The position numbers and the translations under genes are program-made. The notes under the pieces are model-generated. The model saw only the letters and a list, made by a program, of their open reading frames with translations. It had not been told where the DNA came from and searched no databases. A stretch of DNA of 43,781 nt from Pedobacter panaciterrae (GTDB lineage Bacteria; Bacteroidota; Bacteroidia; Sphingobacteriales; Sphingobacteriaceae), in the NCBI RefSeq assembly GCF_001636695.1, contig NZ_LGEL01000046.1, forward strand, positions 1 to 43,781. Reading direction: 5' to 3'. Shown here in pieces: positions 10,267 through 19,307 of this stretch; position 1 is the stretch's first letter; the number at the start of each line of letters is the position of its first letter.

Positions 10267-12168
10267 TTAAGCAACATCTAATGTTGTTTCTTCAGGATCA
10301 TCTGCAATAATAAGCTCTTCAGGCAATAATTCTTCCACAGTATCTTTTTCAACTCGAAGGTTTCTAATGATATGTTGCTGCCTATCTGGAGTATTTTTAC
10401 CCATATAATATTCCAGAAGATTTTTAATCGTCTGGTCCTTAAGAATTACCGGATCTAACCTGATATCTTTACCTATAAACAATCCGAATTCATCTGGCGA
10501 AATTTCGCCCAGACCTTTAAATCGGGTAATTTCGGGCTTATTACCAAGCTTCTCAATTGCACGCTTTCTTTCGTCATCACTATAGCAGTAAATAGTCTCT
10601 TTTTTATTCCGAACTCTAAATAATGGCGTTTGCAGGATGTAAACATGACCCGCACGTACCAGATCAGGGAAAAACTGAAGGAAAAAGGTCATCATTAACA
10701 ACCTGATGTGCATACCGTCAACATCCGCATCGGTAGCAATTACAATATTATTGTAATGCAATCCTTCCAACCCATCTTCAATATTCAAAGCATGCTGTAA
10801 AAGATTGAACTCTTCATTTTCATACACCACCTTTTTAGTAAGTTCATAACAATTCAGTGGCTTACCCTTAAGACTAAAAACTGCCTGACAATCTACATCT
10901 CTGGATTTAGTGATGGAACCTGAAGCAGAATCACCCTCGGTAATAAACAAGGTGGTCTCATATCTTTTATCATGATTACTGTTAAAGTGAACTTTACAGT
11001 CTCTTAATTTTTTGTTGTGTAAAGAGGCTTTTTTTGCCCTGTCGTTAGCCAGTTTCTTAATACCCGCAATATCCTTACGCTCTCTTTCAGATTGCAATAT
11101 CCTTTTTAGTAAAGCATCAGATACATCCGAATGTTTGTGCAGATAATCATCAAGTTCCTTTTTCACAAAGTCATTGATGAAAGTTCTTACCGACGGCCCT
11201 TCAGGTCCCATGTTCTGAGATCCAAGCTTGGTTTTAGTCTGCGATTCAAAAACAGGCTCCTGTACTCTAACAGAAATAGCAGCTATAATAGATGCCCTGA
11301 TATCAGAAGCATCATACTCTTTTTTATAGAACTCTCTTATCGTTTTTACCACAGCCTCACGAAATGCAGCCTGATGTGTTCCACCCTGTGTTGTATGCTG
11401 ACCGTTAACAAAAGAATGATAATCCTCGCCATACTGTTGTCCGTGAGTCATAGCAATTTCTATATCATTACCTCTTAAGTGAATAATCGGATAACGGAGT
11501 TCTTCGGCTTTATTAAATTTAGAAAGCAGATCGTACAACCCTCTTTCAGAAAAATATTTTTGATTGTTAAAATTAACTGTAAGGCCAGTATTCAGGAACA
11601 CATAGTTCCAGATCATACTCTCTACAAAATCAGAAATATAGTGGTAGTTTCTAAATATAGTTTCATCCGGATAAAAGGTAATTGCTGTACCATTGCGTTG
11701 AGTGGTTTCAATAATATCGTTCTCTAAAACAATTTCACCTTTAGAGAATTCTACTTTCTTTGTTTTACCATCGCGATAAGATTGCACCACAAAATTAGTT
11801 GAAAGTGCATTTACAGCTTTGGTACCCACACCATTTAATCCTACTGATTTCTGAAAGGCATTACTATCATATTTACCACCCGTATTTATTTTGGAAACGC
11901 AGTCTATTACCTTACCCAATGGAATACCCCGTCCATAATCTCTCACATTAACCTTATGTTCGGATACTGTGATTTCAATTGTTCTGCCAGATCCCATTAC
12001 AAACTCATCAATTGAGTTATCCACAATTTCTTTTAGCAAAACATAAATCCCATCGTCCTGTGCAGATCCATCGCCCAGTTTACCGATATACATACCGGGA
12101 CGTAATCTGATGTGTTCTTTCCAATCGAGGGAGCGTATACTATCTTCGTTATAATTCGGTTCTGCCAT
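10267..12168 (-). CDS. parE: DNA topoisomerase IV subunit B (ParE)
   Basis: This is the ATPase subunit of type IIA topoisomerase IV, which decatenates and relaxes DNA in the cytoplasm. The 633-aa length fits the family. The GHKL ATPase has EIVDNSIDE (47-55), DYGRGIP (77-83) and GLNGVGTK (110-117). The transducer has QTKTKLG (310-316). The TOPRIM domain has EGDSASGS (411-418) and DADVDG (480-485), and there is a C-terminal RFKGLGE motif. EGDSASGS followed by ITKSRD favours ParE over GyrB, which normally reads EGDSAGGSAKQGR. ATG 12168 lies 20 bp from a -7-like element. The next gene downstream is the hybrid kinase, not parC, so the partner subunit must be elsewhere. It diverges from the APC permease gene. 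Confidence 0.9.
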   Translation of the reverse strand: MAEPNYNEDSIRSLDWKEHIRLRPGMYIGKLGDGSAQDDGIYVLLKEIVDNSIDEFVMGSGRTIEITVSEHKVNVRDYGRGIPLGKVIDCVSKINTGGKYDSNAFQKSVGLNGVGTKAVNALSTNFVVQSYRDGKTKKVEFSKGEIVLENDIIETTQRNGTAITFYPDETIFRNYHYISDFVESMIWNYVFLNTGLTVNFNNQKYFSERGLYDLLSKFNKAEELRYPIIHLRGNDIEIAMTHGQQYGEDYHSFVNGQHTTQGGTHQAAFREAVVKTIREFYKKEYDASDIRASIIAAISVRVQEPVFESQTKTKLGSQNMGPEGPSVRTFINDFVKKELDDYLHKHSDVSDALLKRILQSERERKDIAGIKKLANDRAKKASLHNKKLRDCKVHFNSNHDKRYETTLFITEGDSASGSITKSRDVDCQAVFSLKGKPLNCYELTKKVVYENEEFNLLQHALNIEDGLEGLHYNNIVIATDADVDGMHIRLLMMTFFLQFFPDLVRAGHVYILQTPLFRVRNKKETIYCYSDDERKRAIEKLGNKPEITRFKGLGEISPDEFGLFIGKDIRLDPVILKDQTIKNLLEYYMGKNTPDRQQHIIRNLRVEKDTVEELLPEELIIADDPEETTLDVA

Positions 12169-12187
12169 GATGTGAGTAAGTATAATA

Positions 12188-12195
12188 CAAAAATA
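12188..12195 (-). promoter_or_regulatory. Candidate Bacteroidota -7 element of parE
   Basis: On the minus strand this reads TATTTTTG, a full match to the Bacteroidota TAnnTTTG -7 consensus. It lies 20 bp upstream of the parE ATG, predicting a very short leader. No good TTG -33 partner is visible at 17-23 bp, so this is a candidate only. Confidence 0.35.
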
Positions 12196-12298
12196 CTATT
12201 ATGCAGTAAATTTACTCGAATAAGCTGGGGAATCAATTACAAAGTTTCAACAAATGCACATTTTCCTGTATATTCAAACAAATTAAATCATCCTCAAT

Positions 12299-13642
12299 AT
12301 GCGACCTGAAAAACAGCTGTCCATGCTTGACTTATCAATGATCGTTGTAAGTCTGGTAATAGGGATGGGTATCTTCCGCACGCCAGTAAATGTGGCAGCC
12401 GGGGCGCAAATACCAGAATTGTTTTTTTTGGCATGGATCGCAGGAGGACTAATTGCGCTATGTGGAGCACTAACGTATGCCGAAATAGGTTCCCGATTTC
12501 CGGTTACCGGCGGGTACTATAAAATATTCTCTGCATTTTACCACCCTTCTATTGCTTTTGCCATCAATTGTATTATAGTTGTTTCAAATGCAGCTTCTGT
12601 TGCAGGTGTTTCAATTATTGGAGCCGAATATTTAAGCAAGATCATTTTACCAATTGAAATGCAGACAGAGTTTTCAAGAATAGCTATTGCAGCTGTTTCT
12701 ATCGGCTTGTTTTATTTTATCAATTTATTGGGTTTAAAGGTTAGCTCTAAAACACAAAATGTACTCTCTTTAATAAAAATAGGGATGGTGCTTATACTAA
12801 TTGGCGCTGTATTTATGGGTCCCGCAGCTATAAGTCCTCCTTCAGTTTTTAGTACATCAACGGGAGCTGCCCCATCCCTCTTTAACTATGGAAAAGCATT
12901 GGGCATCTGCTTAATTGGCATCTCTTTTACCTTTGGCGGATATCAGCAAACGATCAACTTTGGTGGGGAAACAAAATCTCCGGGTAAAATTATTCCCCGC
13001 TCGATTATTACAGGCTTAGCTATCATTTTTATACTTTACATGGCAATTAATTATGTGTATGTAAGGGTTATTGGATTTGAGCAATTAAAAACAGCCGAAA
13101 GTATTGCCGCAATACTTGCAGGAAAAATCTTTGGTCCTATAGGCTTTACGGTGTTATCCTGCTTAATTTACCTTTCTGTTTTAGGCTATGTAAATGTCAA
13201 TTTACTAAGCAATCCCAGGGCTATGTTTGCCATGGGCGAAGAGAAAGCATTACCTGCAATCTTTACTAAAAAGAGTAAAAAAACGGATGTCATGTTTGTG
13301 AGTTTAACTGTATTCACCATCATCTCTATAATTACCTTATTTTATGCGCAGACCTTCGACAAAATTCTAAACTATACTATATTTCTAGATTGCATTGGTA
13401 TGGCTACTTCGGCTGCCACCATATTTTTTTTAAGAAAACGAACCGCTCATCTTGATACAAACACAATTTACAGCATGCGTTTGTATCCTTTAATGCCATT
13501 AATATTTATTGCTGCCTATTTATTTGTAGCGGTCAGTATTTATGCAGATGATCCGCAAGCAGCAATAAATGGCTTATTGATCTTTGCATGCTTTATAATT
13601 ATATATTTCATAAACCGATTATATCAAAGAAACCGAACATAG
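12299..13642 (+). CDS. APC-superfamily amino-acid permease
   Basis: This 447-aa polytopic membrane transporter of the amino acid-polyamine-organocation superfamily has about 12 hydrophobic segments. TM1 carries the unwound-helix substrate signature (VIGMGIFRTP), followed by the family motif GALTYAEIGSRFPVTGGYY. The sequence FTFGGYQQTINFGGETKSPGKIIPRSI in the middle corresponds to the conserved TM6-loop region. The substrate cannot be read from sequence; LAT- or APA-type neutral or cationic amino acids are plausible. The gene diverges from parE across 130 bp and is followed after 10 bp by the GPH symporter gene, so the two probably form one transcript. Confidence 0.88.
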   Translation: MRPEKQLSMLDLSMIVVSLVIGMGIFRTPVNVAAGAQIPELFFLAWIAGGLIALCGALTYAEIGSRFPVTGGYYKIFSAFYHPSIAFAINCIIVVSNAASVAGVSIIGAEYLSKIILPIEMQTEFSRIAIAAVSIGLFYFINLLGLKVSSKTQNVLSLIKIGMVLILIGAVFMGPAAISPPSVFSTSTGAAPSLFNYGKALGICLIGISFTFGGYQQTINFGGETKSPGKIIPRSIITGLAIIFILYMAINYVYVRVIGFEQLKTAESIAAILAGKIFGPIGFTVLSCLIYLSVLGYVNVNLLSNPRAMFAMGEEKALPAIFTKKSKKTDVMFVSLTVFTIISIITLFYAQTFDKILNYTIFLDCIGMATSAATIFFLRKRTAHLDTNTIYSMRLYPLMPLIFIAAYLFVAVSIYADDPQAAINGLLIFACFIIIYFINRLYQRNRT

Positions 13643-13652
13643 CAAGCCGTAG

Positions 13653-15002
13653 ATGTCGATAAAAGAATTACCCTTCAAAAAAGAAATTGCCTACGCAGCA
13701 GGAATGATGGGCTGGAGCATCATGACTAACATTATTATTGTAATGTTGCCGTATTTTTATCTTCCTCCTAACAATTCGGGCCTCAATCCCTTAGTCCCCC
13801 AACTATTGGTGTTTGGAGCCTTTAATATCTTATCCCTTATTGCAGCATCCGGCAGACTCTTTGATGCAATATATGATCCATTCATAGCCTCTTTGAGTGA
13901 TGCCAGCAACAACCCTAAAGGCAGACGAATTCCTATTATGAAATATGCAATAGTTCCAGCTGTAGTATGTTGCTCGCTGGTTTTCTATCCTATGACCAAG
14001 GGAGAAAGCATTACCAATGCCTGGTGGCTTACTGTAGTGCTTGCCGGTTTTTTCATCTCCGTTACTACCTATATTATCCCCTATAATGCTTTGCTTGCTG
14101 AATTAACACATAGTGCCGATCAGAAAGTTAAGCTCTCCACCTTTCAGCAGGTAGGCTTTGTTCTAGGAATGATAATTGGCGCTATGTGCAACAATTACGC
14201 TGACCTGATTCAGGATGTTTTTAAAATCACAGAGCGATCTGAGGCCCTGCAATACACCATTTTCTGCCTCAGCATATTTTCCGGGCTGGTTATGACATTG
14301 CCAGTTATGTTTATAGATGAAAAAGAATATACTGATGCTAAGCCAACTCATATTGAACTTATACCTGCGCTTAAAAACACCTTCAGAAACACCAATTTCA
14401 AATATTACCTGATCTCTGATTTCACCTATTATATTGCACTGAGTATCATTTCAAGTGGTTTGCTTTTCTTCGTTACCGTACTGTTAGGGTTGCCAGATTC
14501 AGATGGTGGAAAATTTATGGGAATTATGGTGATTCTATCGCTCTTATTTTATCCCTTCATTAACTATGGAGCCAAAAGGTTTGGCAAAAAGCCATTGGTG
14601 CTGGTTGCATTTGCAATACTCAGTTTAATATTTGTTACTATTTATTTCTTAGGTCACCTGCCCTTTTCTCCAGCCGTTCAAATGTATATACTGGTAATTT
14701 TTGCTTCCTTCCCTCTGGCTTCCTTAGGTATTTTACCTAATGCTATTTTGGCCGACATTGCTCAAAATGACACAAAAGAAACGGGAGAAAACCATGAGGG
14801 GATGTTCTTTGCCGTTAAATACCTTTTTGTAAAACTAGGCCAAACTATGGGAATAGCCATATTTGCTATGTTAACCGTATATGGCAAAGATCCTGGAAAT
14901 GATTACGGACTTCGTTTAAACGGTGTTGTTGGCTTTGTACTTTGTATACTTGCGCTCCTGTTTTTCAGTCGTTTCAAAGAAAACAAAGCTTCTGATTTAT
15001 AA
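13653..15002 (+). CDS. MFS transporter of the GPH (MelB-like) cation symporter type
   Basis: The product is a 449-aa, twelve-segment inner-membrane symporter of the glycoside-pentoside-hexuronide:cation family. The diagnostic features are the N-terminal KEIAYAAGMMGWS and GRLFDAIYDPFIASLSD, which contains the conserved R-x-x-D-x-x-x-D-P cation/sugar site of MelB-type proteins, followed by GRRIPIMKY. The second half contains AILADIAQNDTKETGENHEG, matching the conserved D-x-x-x-x-D-x-x-x-T-G-x-R/N region. The expected substrate is a sugar or sugar acid taken up with H+ or Na+. It starts 10 bp after the amino-acid permease. No catabolic gene is next to it, so the sugar is unknown. Confidence 0.88.
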   Translation: MSIKELPFKKEIAYAAGMMGWSIMTNIIIVMLPYFYLPPNNSGLNPLVPQLLVFGAFNILSLIAASGRLFDAIYDPFIASLSDASNNPKGRRIPIMKYAIVPAVVCCSLVFYPMTKGESITNAWWLTVVLAGFFISVTTYIIPYNALLAELTHSADQKVKLSTFQQVGFVLGMIIGAMCNNYADLIQDVFKITERSEALQYTIFCLSIFSGLVMTLPVMFIDEKEYTDAKPTHIELIPALKNTFRNTNFKYYLISDFTYYIALSIISSGLLFFVTVLLGLPDSDGGKFMGIMVILSLLFYPFINYGAKRFGKKPLVLVAFAILSLIFVTIYFLGHLPFSPAVQMYILVIFASFPLASLGILPNAILADIAQNDTKETGENHEGMFFAVKYLFVKLGQTMGIAIFAMLTVYGKDPGNDYGLRLNGVVGFVLCILALLFFSRFKENKASDL

Positions 15003-15051
15003 CTATATAGCTATAAAAGCGGGATATGAATAAAAGCCGGAAGTTTATACG

Positions 15052-15059
15052 TACCTTTG
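15052..15059 (+). promoter_or_regulatory. Candidate -7 element upstream of the DEAD-box helicase
   Basis: The sequence TACCTTTG exactly fits TAnnTTTG. It would place transcription start near 15065, giving a ~45-nt leader that contains a short AGAGG...CCTCT stem (about 15064-15086). No convincing -33 TTG is present. Confidence 0.4.
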
Positions 15060-15109
15060 TCCAGAGGTGATATTCTTTTGCCTCTATTATACATTAAAAT
15101 ACAAATACA

Positions 15110-16417
15110 TTGTTATTCGAAGAATTAAACCTGATTGAGCCAATTTTAAAAGCGCTGCAAACAGAAGGTTATACACAACCTACCCCAATACAAGAACAAT
15201 CCATTCCATCCATACTTCAAAACAGAGATCTGTTAGGGTGCGCGCAAACAGGTACAGGTAAAACTGCCGCATTTGCCATCCCAATGTTGCAGTTACTTAG
15301 TAAACCTCACGCCAATACTAAAATACATAAAGCTATAAAAGCATTGGTATTAACACCAACACGTGAGCTTGCTATACAAATTGAAGAAAGCTTTAAAGCT
15401 TACGGAAAAAACCTGCCCTTAAAACAATTGGTAATATTTGGCGGTGTTGGACAAAAAGCACAAACTGATGCACTCCATAGAGGAGTCGACATCCTTGTTG
15501 CTACTCCCGGAAGATTATTAGACCTGATGAATCAGGGCTTTATCAACCTGCGCGACATTGAGATATTTGTTCTTGATGAAGCGGATAGAATGCTGGACAT
15601 GGGCTTCATCCATGACGTAAAGAAGGTTATTGCTAAACTACCTGTTAAAAGACAGACTTTGTTTTTCTCGGCTACCATGCCGAAAGAAATACAGACATTA
15701 GCCAATACAATCCTTACAAACCCTATTAAAGTTGAAGTTACGCCTATTTCATCTACAGCAGAAAAAATACAACAGGAGATCTTTTATGTAGAAAAAAACG
15801 ACAAGAAAGATTTATTGCACCACATATTAAAAGACAAAACCATTCAAACTGCATTGGTATTTTCTCGTACAAAACATGGTGCCGACCGGATTGTAAAAGA
15901 CCTGATTAAAGTTGGTGTTAAAGCCGAAGCGATTCATGGTAATAAATCACAAAATGCCAGACAACGCGCATTAACCAATTTCAAAGCCAAAACCACACGT
16001 ATATTGGTGGCTACTGATATTGCAGCACGTGGAATTGATGTTGATGAACTGACTCACGTAATTAACTACGAACTACCTAATATACCTGAAACTTATGTAC
16101 ACAGGATTGGTCGTACCGGTCGTGCCGGCTTAAGCGGCACAGCACTTTCGTTTTGTGATTCAGAAGAGAAAGAGTTTTTAGATGATATCGAGAAATTAAT
16201 CGGCTTAAAAATACCTGTTACTGAAGATCATCCTTATGCTATGAGCTGGCAAAGTCTAATGTCAGGAGCTGCAGCAGCAAAATCAAAAGGTAAGGCTAAA
16301 CCTTCAAGAGGACAACGCTCTGAAAGAACGGAACGTCAGCCAAACTTAAGTGGTGCCAAAAGAAACCCAAGCAGCGGAAGCCGTAGATGGGGTAAACCAA
16401 AAAGCTCCAAGTCCTAA
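15110..16417 (+). CDS. DEAD-box ATP-dependent RNA helicase, RhlE-like
   Basis: This 435-aa cytoplasmic RNA helicase has all DEAD-box motifs in order: Q motif (GYTQPTPIQ), motif I AQTGTGKT, Ia PTRELA, II DEAD in [22 protein letters not shown] ([21 protein letters not shown]) and [12 protein letters not shown]. The C-terminal ~55 residues are a basic, Ser/Gly/Arg-rich tail that probably contacts RNA, as in RhlE and other cold-shock helicases. The start must be TTG 15110: an in-frame TAA lies at 15095, no ATG or GTG occurs between it and the Q motif, and the protein begins right there ([10 protein letters not shown]). It is probably monocistronic, followed by a strong hairpin at 16440. Expected roles are ribosome biogenesis and mRNA turnover. 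Confidence 0.92.
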   Translation: MLFEELNLIEPILKALQTEGYTQPTPIQEQSIPSILQNRDLLGCAQTGTGKTAAFAIPMLQLLSKPHANTKIHKAIKALVLTPTRELAIQIEESFKAYGKNLPLKQLVIFGGVGQKAQTDALHRGVDILVATPGRLLDLMNQGFINLRDIEIFVLDEADRMLDMGFIHDVKKVIAKLPVKRQTLFFSATMPKEIQTLANTILTNPIKVEVTPISSTAEKIQQEIFYVEKNDKKDLLHHILKDKTIQTALVFSRTKHGADRIVKDLIKVGVKAEAIHGNKSQNARQRALTNFKAKTTRILVATDIAARGIDVDELTHVINYELPNIPETYVHRIGRTGRAGLSGTALSFCDSEEKEFLDDIEKLIGLKIPVTEDHPYAMSWQSLMSGAAAAKSKGKAKPSRGQRSERTERQPNLSGAKRNPSSGSRRWGKPKSSKS

Positions 16418-16439
16418 GTTAGCTTAGCAAAAAAATAAG

Positions 16440-16473
16440 AATAAGGTGTATCATGGTTATGATATACCTTATT
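16440..16473. terminator. Bidirectional terminator between convergent genes
   Basis: The arms AATAAGGTGTATCAT (16440-16454) and ATGATATACCTTATT (16459-16473) form a 15-bp stem with one G-T wobble and the tetraloop GGTT. The stem is flanked by an A-tract on the left and TTCTTT on the right, so it can terminate both the helicase (+) and the lipoprotein gene (-). Confidence 0.8.
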
Positions 16474-16510
16474 TTCTTTAAACACTATTATGATCTGCAG
16501 ATTATATATT

Positions 16511-17797
16511 TTAAAGCTTAAACTTTTCAACAGAAAAGGCAGTTTCTTCCTCAGCTAAAGGTTTTTCCCTACTCAGAACCAACAATTGATTTCCATCTCT
16601 AAAAAGTTTAAATGGCTTAAACTTCGTTTGATGAGTTTTAAGTACCGCCAAATCCGTATAGTTGACTTCTAATACTTTAGGTTGACCCTGAACCGCACAA
16701 TATACAATTGAAGCTCCTTCATTAAATTCAAAATCAGCGTATTTCAAATGACCAGGGCCTCCTATGCTTTTTTCAAATATCAGATCTCTGTTAAAAACAT
16801 TCCCTGTGGATGAGGTTATGAACCTGCCACCCGATGGAAAAGATCTCATTATGTCCACATCCATCTCATATAACTTACCATAGTTATCCTCTTTTATTAC
16901 TGGGAGATCACCTGAAATGCGGTAAGTAAAAACTTTGTCCCGTTTTGAGACTAGCTCCATATTAACAAACTCATATCTGGTGCCTTCCAGATAAAGTAAT
17001 CGCCTATTATTTAAACTCGAACTTGAACCACCCATGTTTACCATATTCCCTCTACTGTAAATCCTCAAACCGAAGTTCCCTGATACCAATAACATATCAC
17101 CTACGGCCTCAACTGAACTGAAGCCAGCCGTTGTTCCAATATTCACCTTATCTTTTTCTTTCAGACTTTCCCCATCAAGGATTAACAACCAACCACTAGC
17201 TGTTGGCACATAAAGTTCGGAGGCACCTTGAAAATTGCCGGCTATTGAATACCCGATCTCCTGTTTTAAACTCATAAAAGTAGAGATTTTACCCGTTACA
17301 TAATCATAAACAAAAATATCCCCTGAACTGAAGTGTGTGAGGTATAACTTTTTAGTCAGCTTATTAATTTGCGCATCGTCAAACCTAATAGTAGTCGGGC
17401 CAATTTTCCGGTTATGCACAACACTGGAAATCGGTGTATTAGTCTGTTGCTTTGTTAAAACTGACAACGTGTACACAATGCTGCTGGCATAGGGCATTTG
17501 GTTTTCCGCATATGTCAGCACATTTGCATCTGTGATTTCTTTAGTAGTAGTAGATACAACTTCACTCTTGCCGTAGGCCAGTACATATGCCGTGCGCTTT
17601 AATATATATTTTTCAAAGTCCGGATCAGAATATTTGTCCCATTTTAATACAATAGTAGAATCATTAATTATCTGGTCCGTTGTCAACATACCATTGAAGT
17701 CGACCTTAGCTGGTGTTTCTTTTTCAGCAACAGGTTTTTTCTTGCAGCCAGTCATGAGTATAGCGGCCCAAATGAGCGAATAAAAGAGATATTTCAT
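16511..17797 (-). CDS. Secreted lipoprotein with FnIII-like and beta-propeller-like regions, unknown function
   Basis: I do not recognise a named family. The 428-aa product has an SPII signal peptide ending in LMTGC (Cys18) followed by Lys residues. Residues ~35-125 look like a fibronectin-III-type fold (TIVLKWDKYSDPDFEKYILKR, with an extended-strand pattern). Residues ~130-428 resemble a WD/NHL-type beta-propeller: repeated units with short hydrophobic strands separated by Gly/Asp turns, for example KLYLTHFSSGDIFVYDY, LLILDGESLKEKDKVNIG and MLLVSGNFGLRIYSRG. Such proteins often bind glycans, peptides or partners at the outer membrane. The gene is isolated between a bidirectional terminator at its 3' end and a 7-bp-arm inverted repeat just upstream of its ATG. 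Localisation is confident; function is open. Confidence 0.75.
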   Translation of the reverse strand: MKYLFYSLIWAAILMTGCKKKPVAEKETPAKVDFNGMLTTDQIINDSTIVLKWDKYSDPDFEKYILKRTAYVLAYGKSEVVSTTTKEITDANVLTYAENQMPYASSIVYTLSVLTKQQTNTPISSVVHNRKIGPTTIRFDDAQINKLTKKLYLTHFSSGDIFVYDYVTGKISTFMSLKQEIGYSIAGNFQGASELYVPTASGWLLILDGESLKEKDKVNIGTTAGFSSVEAVGDMLLVSGNFGLRIYSRGNMVNMGGSSSSLNNRRLLYLEGTRYEFVNMELVSKRDKVFTYRISGDLPVIKEDNYGKLYEMDVDIMRSFPSGGRFITSSTGNVFNRDLIFEKSIGGPGHLKYADFEFNEGASIVYCAVQGQPKVLEVNYTDLAVLKTHQTKFKPFKLFRDGNQLLVLSREKPLAEEETAFSVEKFKL

Positions 17798-17807
17798 AAA
17801 AACGTTA

Positions 17808-17825
17808 ATTTACCTAAAGGTAAAT
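17808..17825. promoter_or_regulatory. Inverted repeat just upstream of the lipoprotein start codon
   Basis: ATTTACC-TAAA-GGTAAAT has perfect 7-bp arms and begins 11 bp upstream of the ATG at 17797 on the minus strand. It could be a regulator's operator or a small mRNA hairpin close to the ribosome-binding region. Confidence 0.4.
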
Positions 17826-17865
17826 AAATTAATGAGAATATGAATATTGTTCCAATAGAATGTTA

Positions 17866-17897
17866 AAAGGCCAATCTGCTTGTGCAGATTGGCCTTT
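17866..17897 (-). terminator. Terminator of the desaturase gene
   Basis: This is a perfect 14-bp stem (AAAGGCCAATCTGC with GCAGATTGGCCTTT) with a 4-nt loop, 23 bp beyond the desaturase stop on the minus strand and followed there by TTTT. It also insulates the next minus-strand gene from read-through. Confidence 0.85.
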
Positions 17898-17920
17898 CTT
17901 TTATCTTAAAGTTATACTTT

Positions 17921-18649
17921 TTAGGTCTTTCTGATTCTGATAATCCTCATCCAGTGCATCACTTTCATAATCGGATAGGTTGGATCAAATTCAAACCATT
18001 TTGAAGCAAAATTTGGGCTATTAGGCTTTTTGTGATGGTTGTTCTGAAACAACTCTCCAAGCATCAGAAAATCAAGAGGCAATGAGTTTTTGCTATGATC
18101 ATCATTATCATGATTAGAATAACCGTATTTGTGACCACACCAATTTACAATTGCACCATGAAGAGGTCCCATCAAAAAATGTATTGGCAATAATAAAAAC
18201 ATCCACCATGCGGTAGCAAAAGTTACATAGAACCAAATGTAAAAACTAATGAATACCATACGTGTAATCCACGAATCTCCTATCTTATCAATAAGCGGCC
18301 ACGATGGGTAGTTATCACGAAACTGCTCTTCAGGCTCATGGTTATACTTTGAATAGTTCAGATAAATGTTTTTTGTCTGAATCATCATACCCCAGACATC
18401 TTTTACAAAATGTGGAGAATGCGGGTCTTTTTCTGTGTCACTAAAAGCATGATGCATACGATGTAAAATCGCATACGCCCTTGGATTTAAAAAGGAAGAA
18501 CCCTGAGACAAAAAGGTAATTGCATAAAAAAACTTCTCCCAGAAACCATTCATTTTAAACATCTTATGCGATGCATAACGATGTAAAAAGAAAGTTTGAG
18601 AAAAAAGGGACAAAAACCAGTGTGCCAGAAAAAATATTAAAATTATCAT
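17921..18649 (-). CDS. Membrane fatty-acid (acyl-CoA type) desaturase
   Basis: The product is a 242-aa integral-membrane di-iron desaturase that introduces a double bond into acyl chains and so adjusts membrane fluidity. The three histidine boxes are present: HRYASH (23-28), HRMHH (63-67) and NNHH (203-206). The extra His residues at 164 and 173 ([10 protein letters not shown]) are typical of the stearoyl-CoA delta-9 group. Hydrophobic segments lie at ~1-20, 38-58 and 130-160. It is shorter than eukaryotic homologues because N- and C-terminal extensions are missing, which is usual in Bacteroidota. The gene ends in a strong terminator. A perfect 15-bp palindrome lies 42-56 bp upstream of the ATG, a position suited to a transcription-factor operator. 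The upstream cupin gene is on the same strand but probably has its own promoter. Confidence 0.9.
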   Translation of the reverse strand: MIILIFFLAHWFLSLFSQTFFLHRYASHKMFKMNGFWEKFFYAITFLSQGSSFLNPRAYAILHRMHHAFSDTEKDPHSPHFVKDVWGMMIQTKNIYLNYSKYNHEPEEQFRDNYPSWPLIDKIGDSWITRMVFISFYIWFYVTFATAWWMFLLLPIHFLMGPLHGAIVNWCGHKYGYSNHDNDDHSKNSLPLDFLMLGELFQNNHHKKPNSPNFASKWFEFDPTYPIMKVMHWMRIIRIRKT

Positions 18650-18690
18650 ATAAGATATTAACGAGTATTATAGGTATTTAGATACAATGA

Positions 18691-18705
18691 TGTCATTAAA
18701 TGACA
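18691..18705. promoter_or_regulatory. Perfect 15-bp palindrome upstream of the desaturase
   Basis: TGTCATT-A-AATGACA has perfect 7-bp arms. It lies in the 66-bp gap between the cupin stop and the desaturase ATG, about 42 bp from the latter. It is too short, and lacks a T-run, for a terminator. Its form suits a dimeric regulator's operator. Confidence 0.5.
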
Positions 18706-18715
18706 GGAAGATGCG

Positions 18716-19213
18716 TTATCTTCCGAAATCGTCCTGAACCCTAACAATATCGTTCTCATCAGATGGATTAGCTGGATCTGTATGTTGCCAGATTTCTGAA
18801 ACAATACCCCAATCCTCTAAACCAATCAGACGGTGTCTTTCACCTTGTTTTAATTTTATGCTTTGTCCGGGAGTTAATTGTTTTACTTCTCCTTGCTCAT
18901 CAGTATCACTTGTGCTAACACCAACAGTACCATTAACTACTCTCCATATTTCAGCACGACGGTGGTGATATTGCCACGATAAACGTGTATTTGGAGCAAC
19001 GATTAAGATTTTAGGACTTAATTTACCTGAAATTTTAAGATCATCAACATTTAAACCTTCAAAATAAACATTTGCAAATTGTTGCGCCTGTTCTTCATCA
19101 ATTACAAAAAAACCTCCCCAAGGACGGGTCTCATCACGGTTAACAACATTAAATCCTTCAATCTTTAAGCGCTGTGCTACGCCTTCGAATATTTCTTTTT
19201 TCTGATCTGACAT
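18716..19213 (-). CDS. Cupin protein of the mannose-6-phosphate isomerase type II family
   Basis: This 165-aa single-domain cupin resembles the C-terminal isomerase domain of type II phosphomannose isomerases. It has RPWG (30-33), the metal-binding cupin motif with H83, H84 and E88 (LSWQYHHRRAEIW), a distal His127 (GERHRLIG), and the characteristic C-terminus DIVRVQDDFGR. It probably isomerises or binds a sugar phosphate in the cytosol, but catalysis is not proven. A longer reading frame begins at 19240. I prefer ATG 19213 because the -7 element TAAGTTTG (19238-19245) would overlap the longer start, and because the short form begins directly with conserved sequence. No other sugar-nucleotide genes are adjacent. 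Confidence 0.82.
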   Translation of the reverse strand: MSDQKKEIFEGVAQRLKIEGFNVVNRDETRPWGGFFVIDEEQAQQFANVYFEGLNVDDLKISGKLSPKILIVAPNTRLSWQYHHRRAEIWRVVNGTVGVSTSDTDEQGEVKQLTPGQSIKLKQGERHRLIGLEDWGIVSEIWQHTDPANPSDENDIVRVQDDFGR

Positions 19214-19237
19214 TTTATATTGGTATATTTTAAATCC

Positions 19238-19245
19238 CAAACTTA
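19238..19245 (-). promoter_or_regulatory. Candidate -7 element of the cupin gene
   Basis: The minus strand reads TAAGTTTG, a full TAnnTTTG match 25 bp upstream of the preferred ATG at 19213. It decides the start choice, because the alternative ATG at 19240 would lie inside the promoter. The -33 TTG is not obvious. Confidence 0.45.
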
Positions 19246-19307
19246 CTTAAAACTGCTTAAGCTTTCATTAACAGAGGCAAAAAAAATCAAAAAAACAGAT
19301 AAAATAG

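Noticed and set aside
19214-19240. Longer start of the cupin gene
   Set aside because: It would overlap the TAnnTTTG promoter element at 19238-19245.
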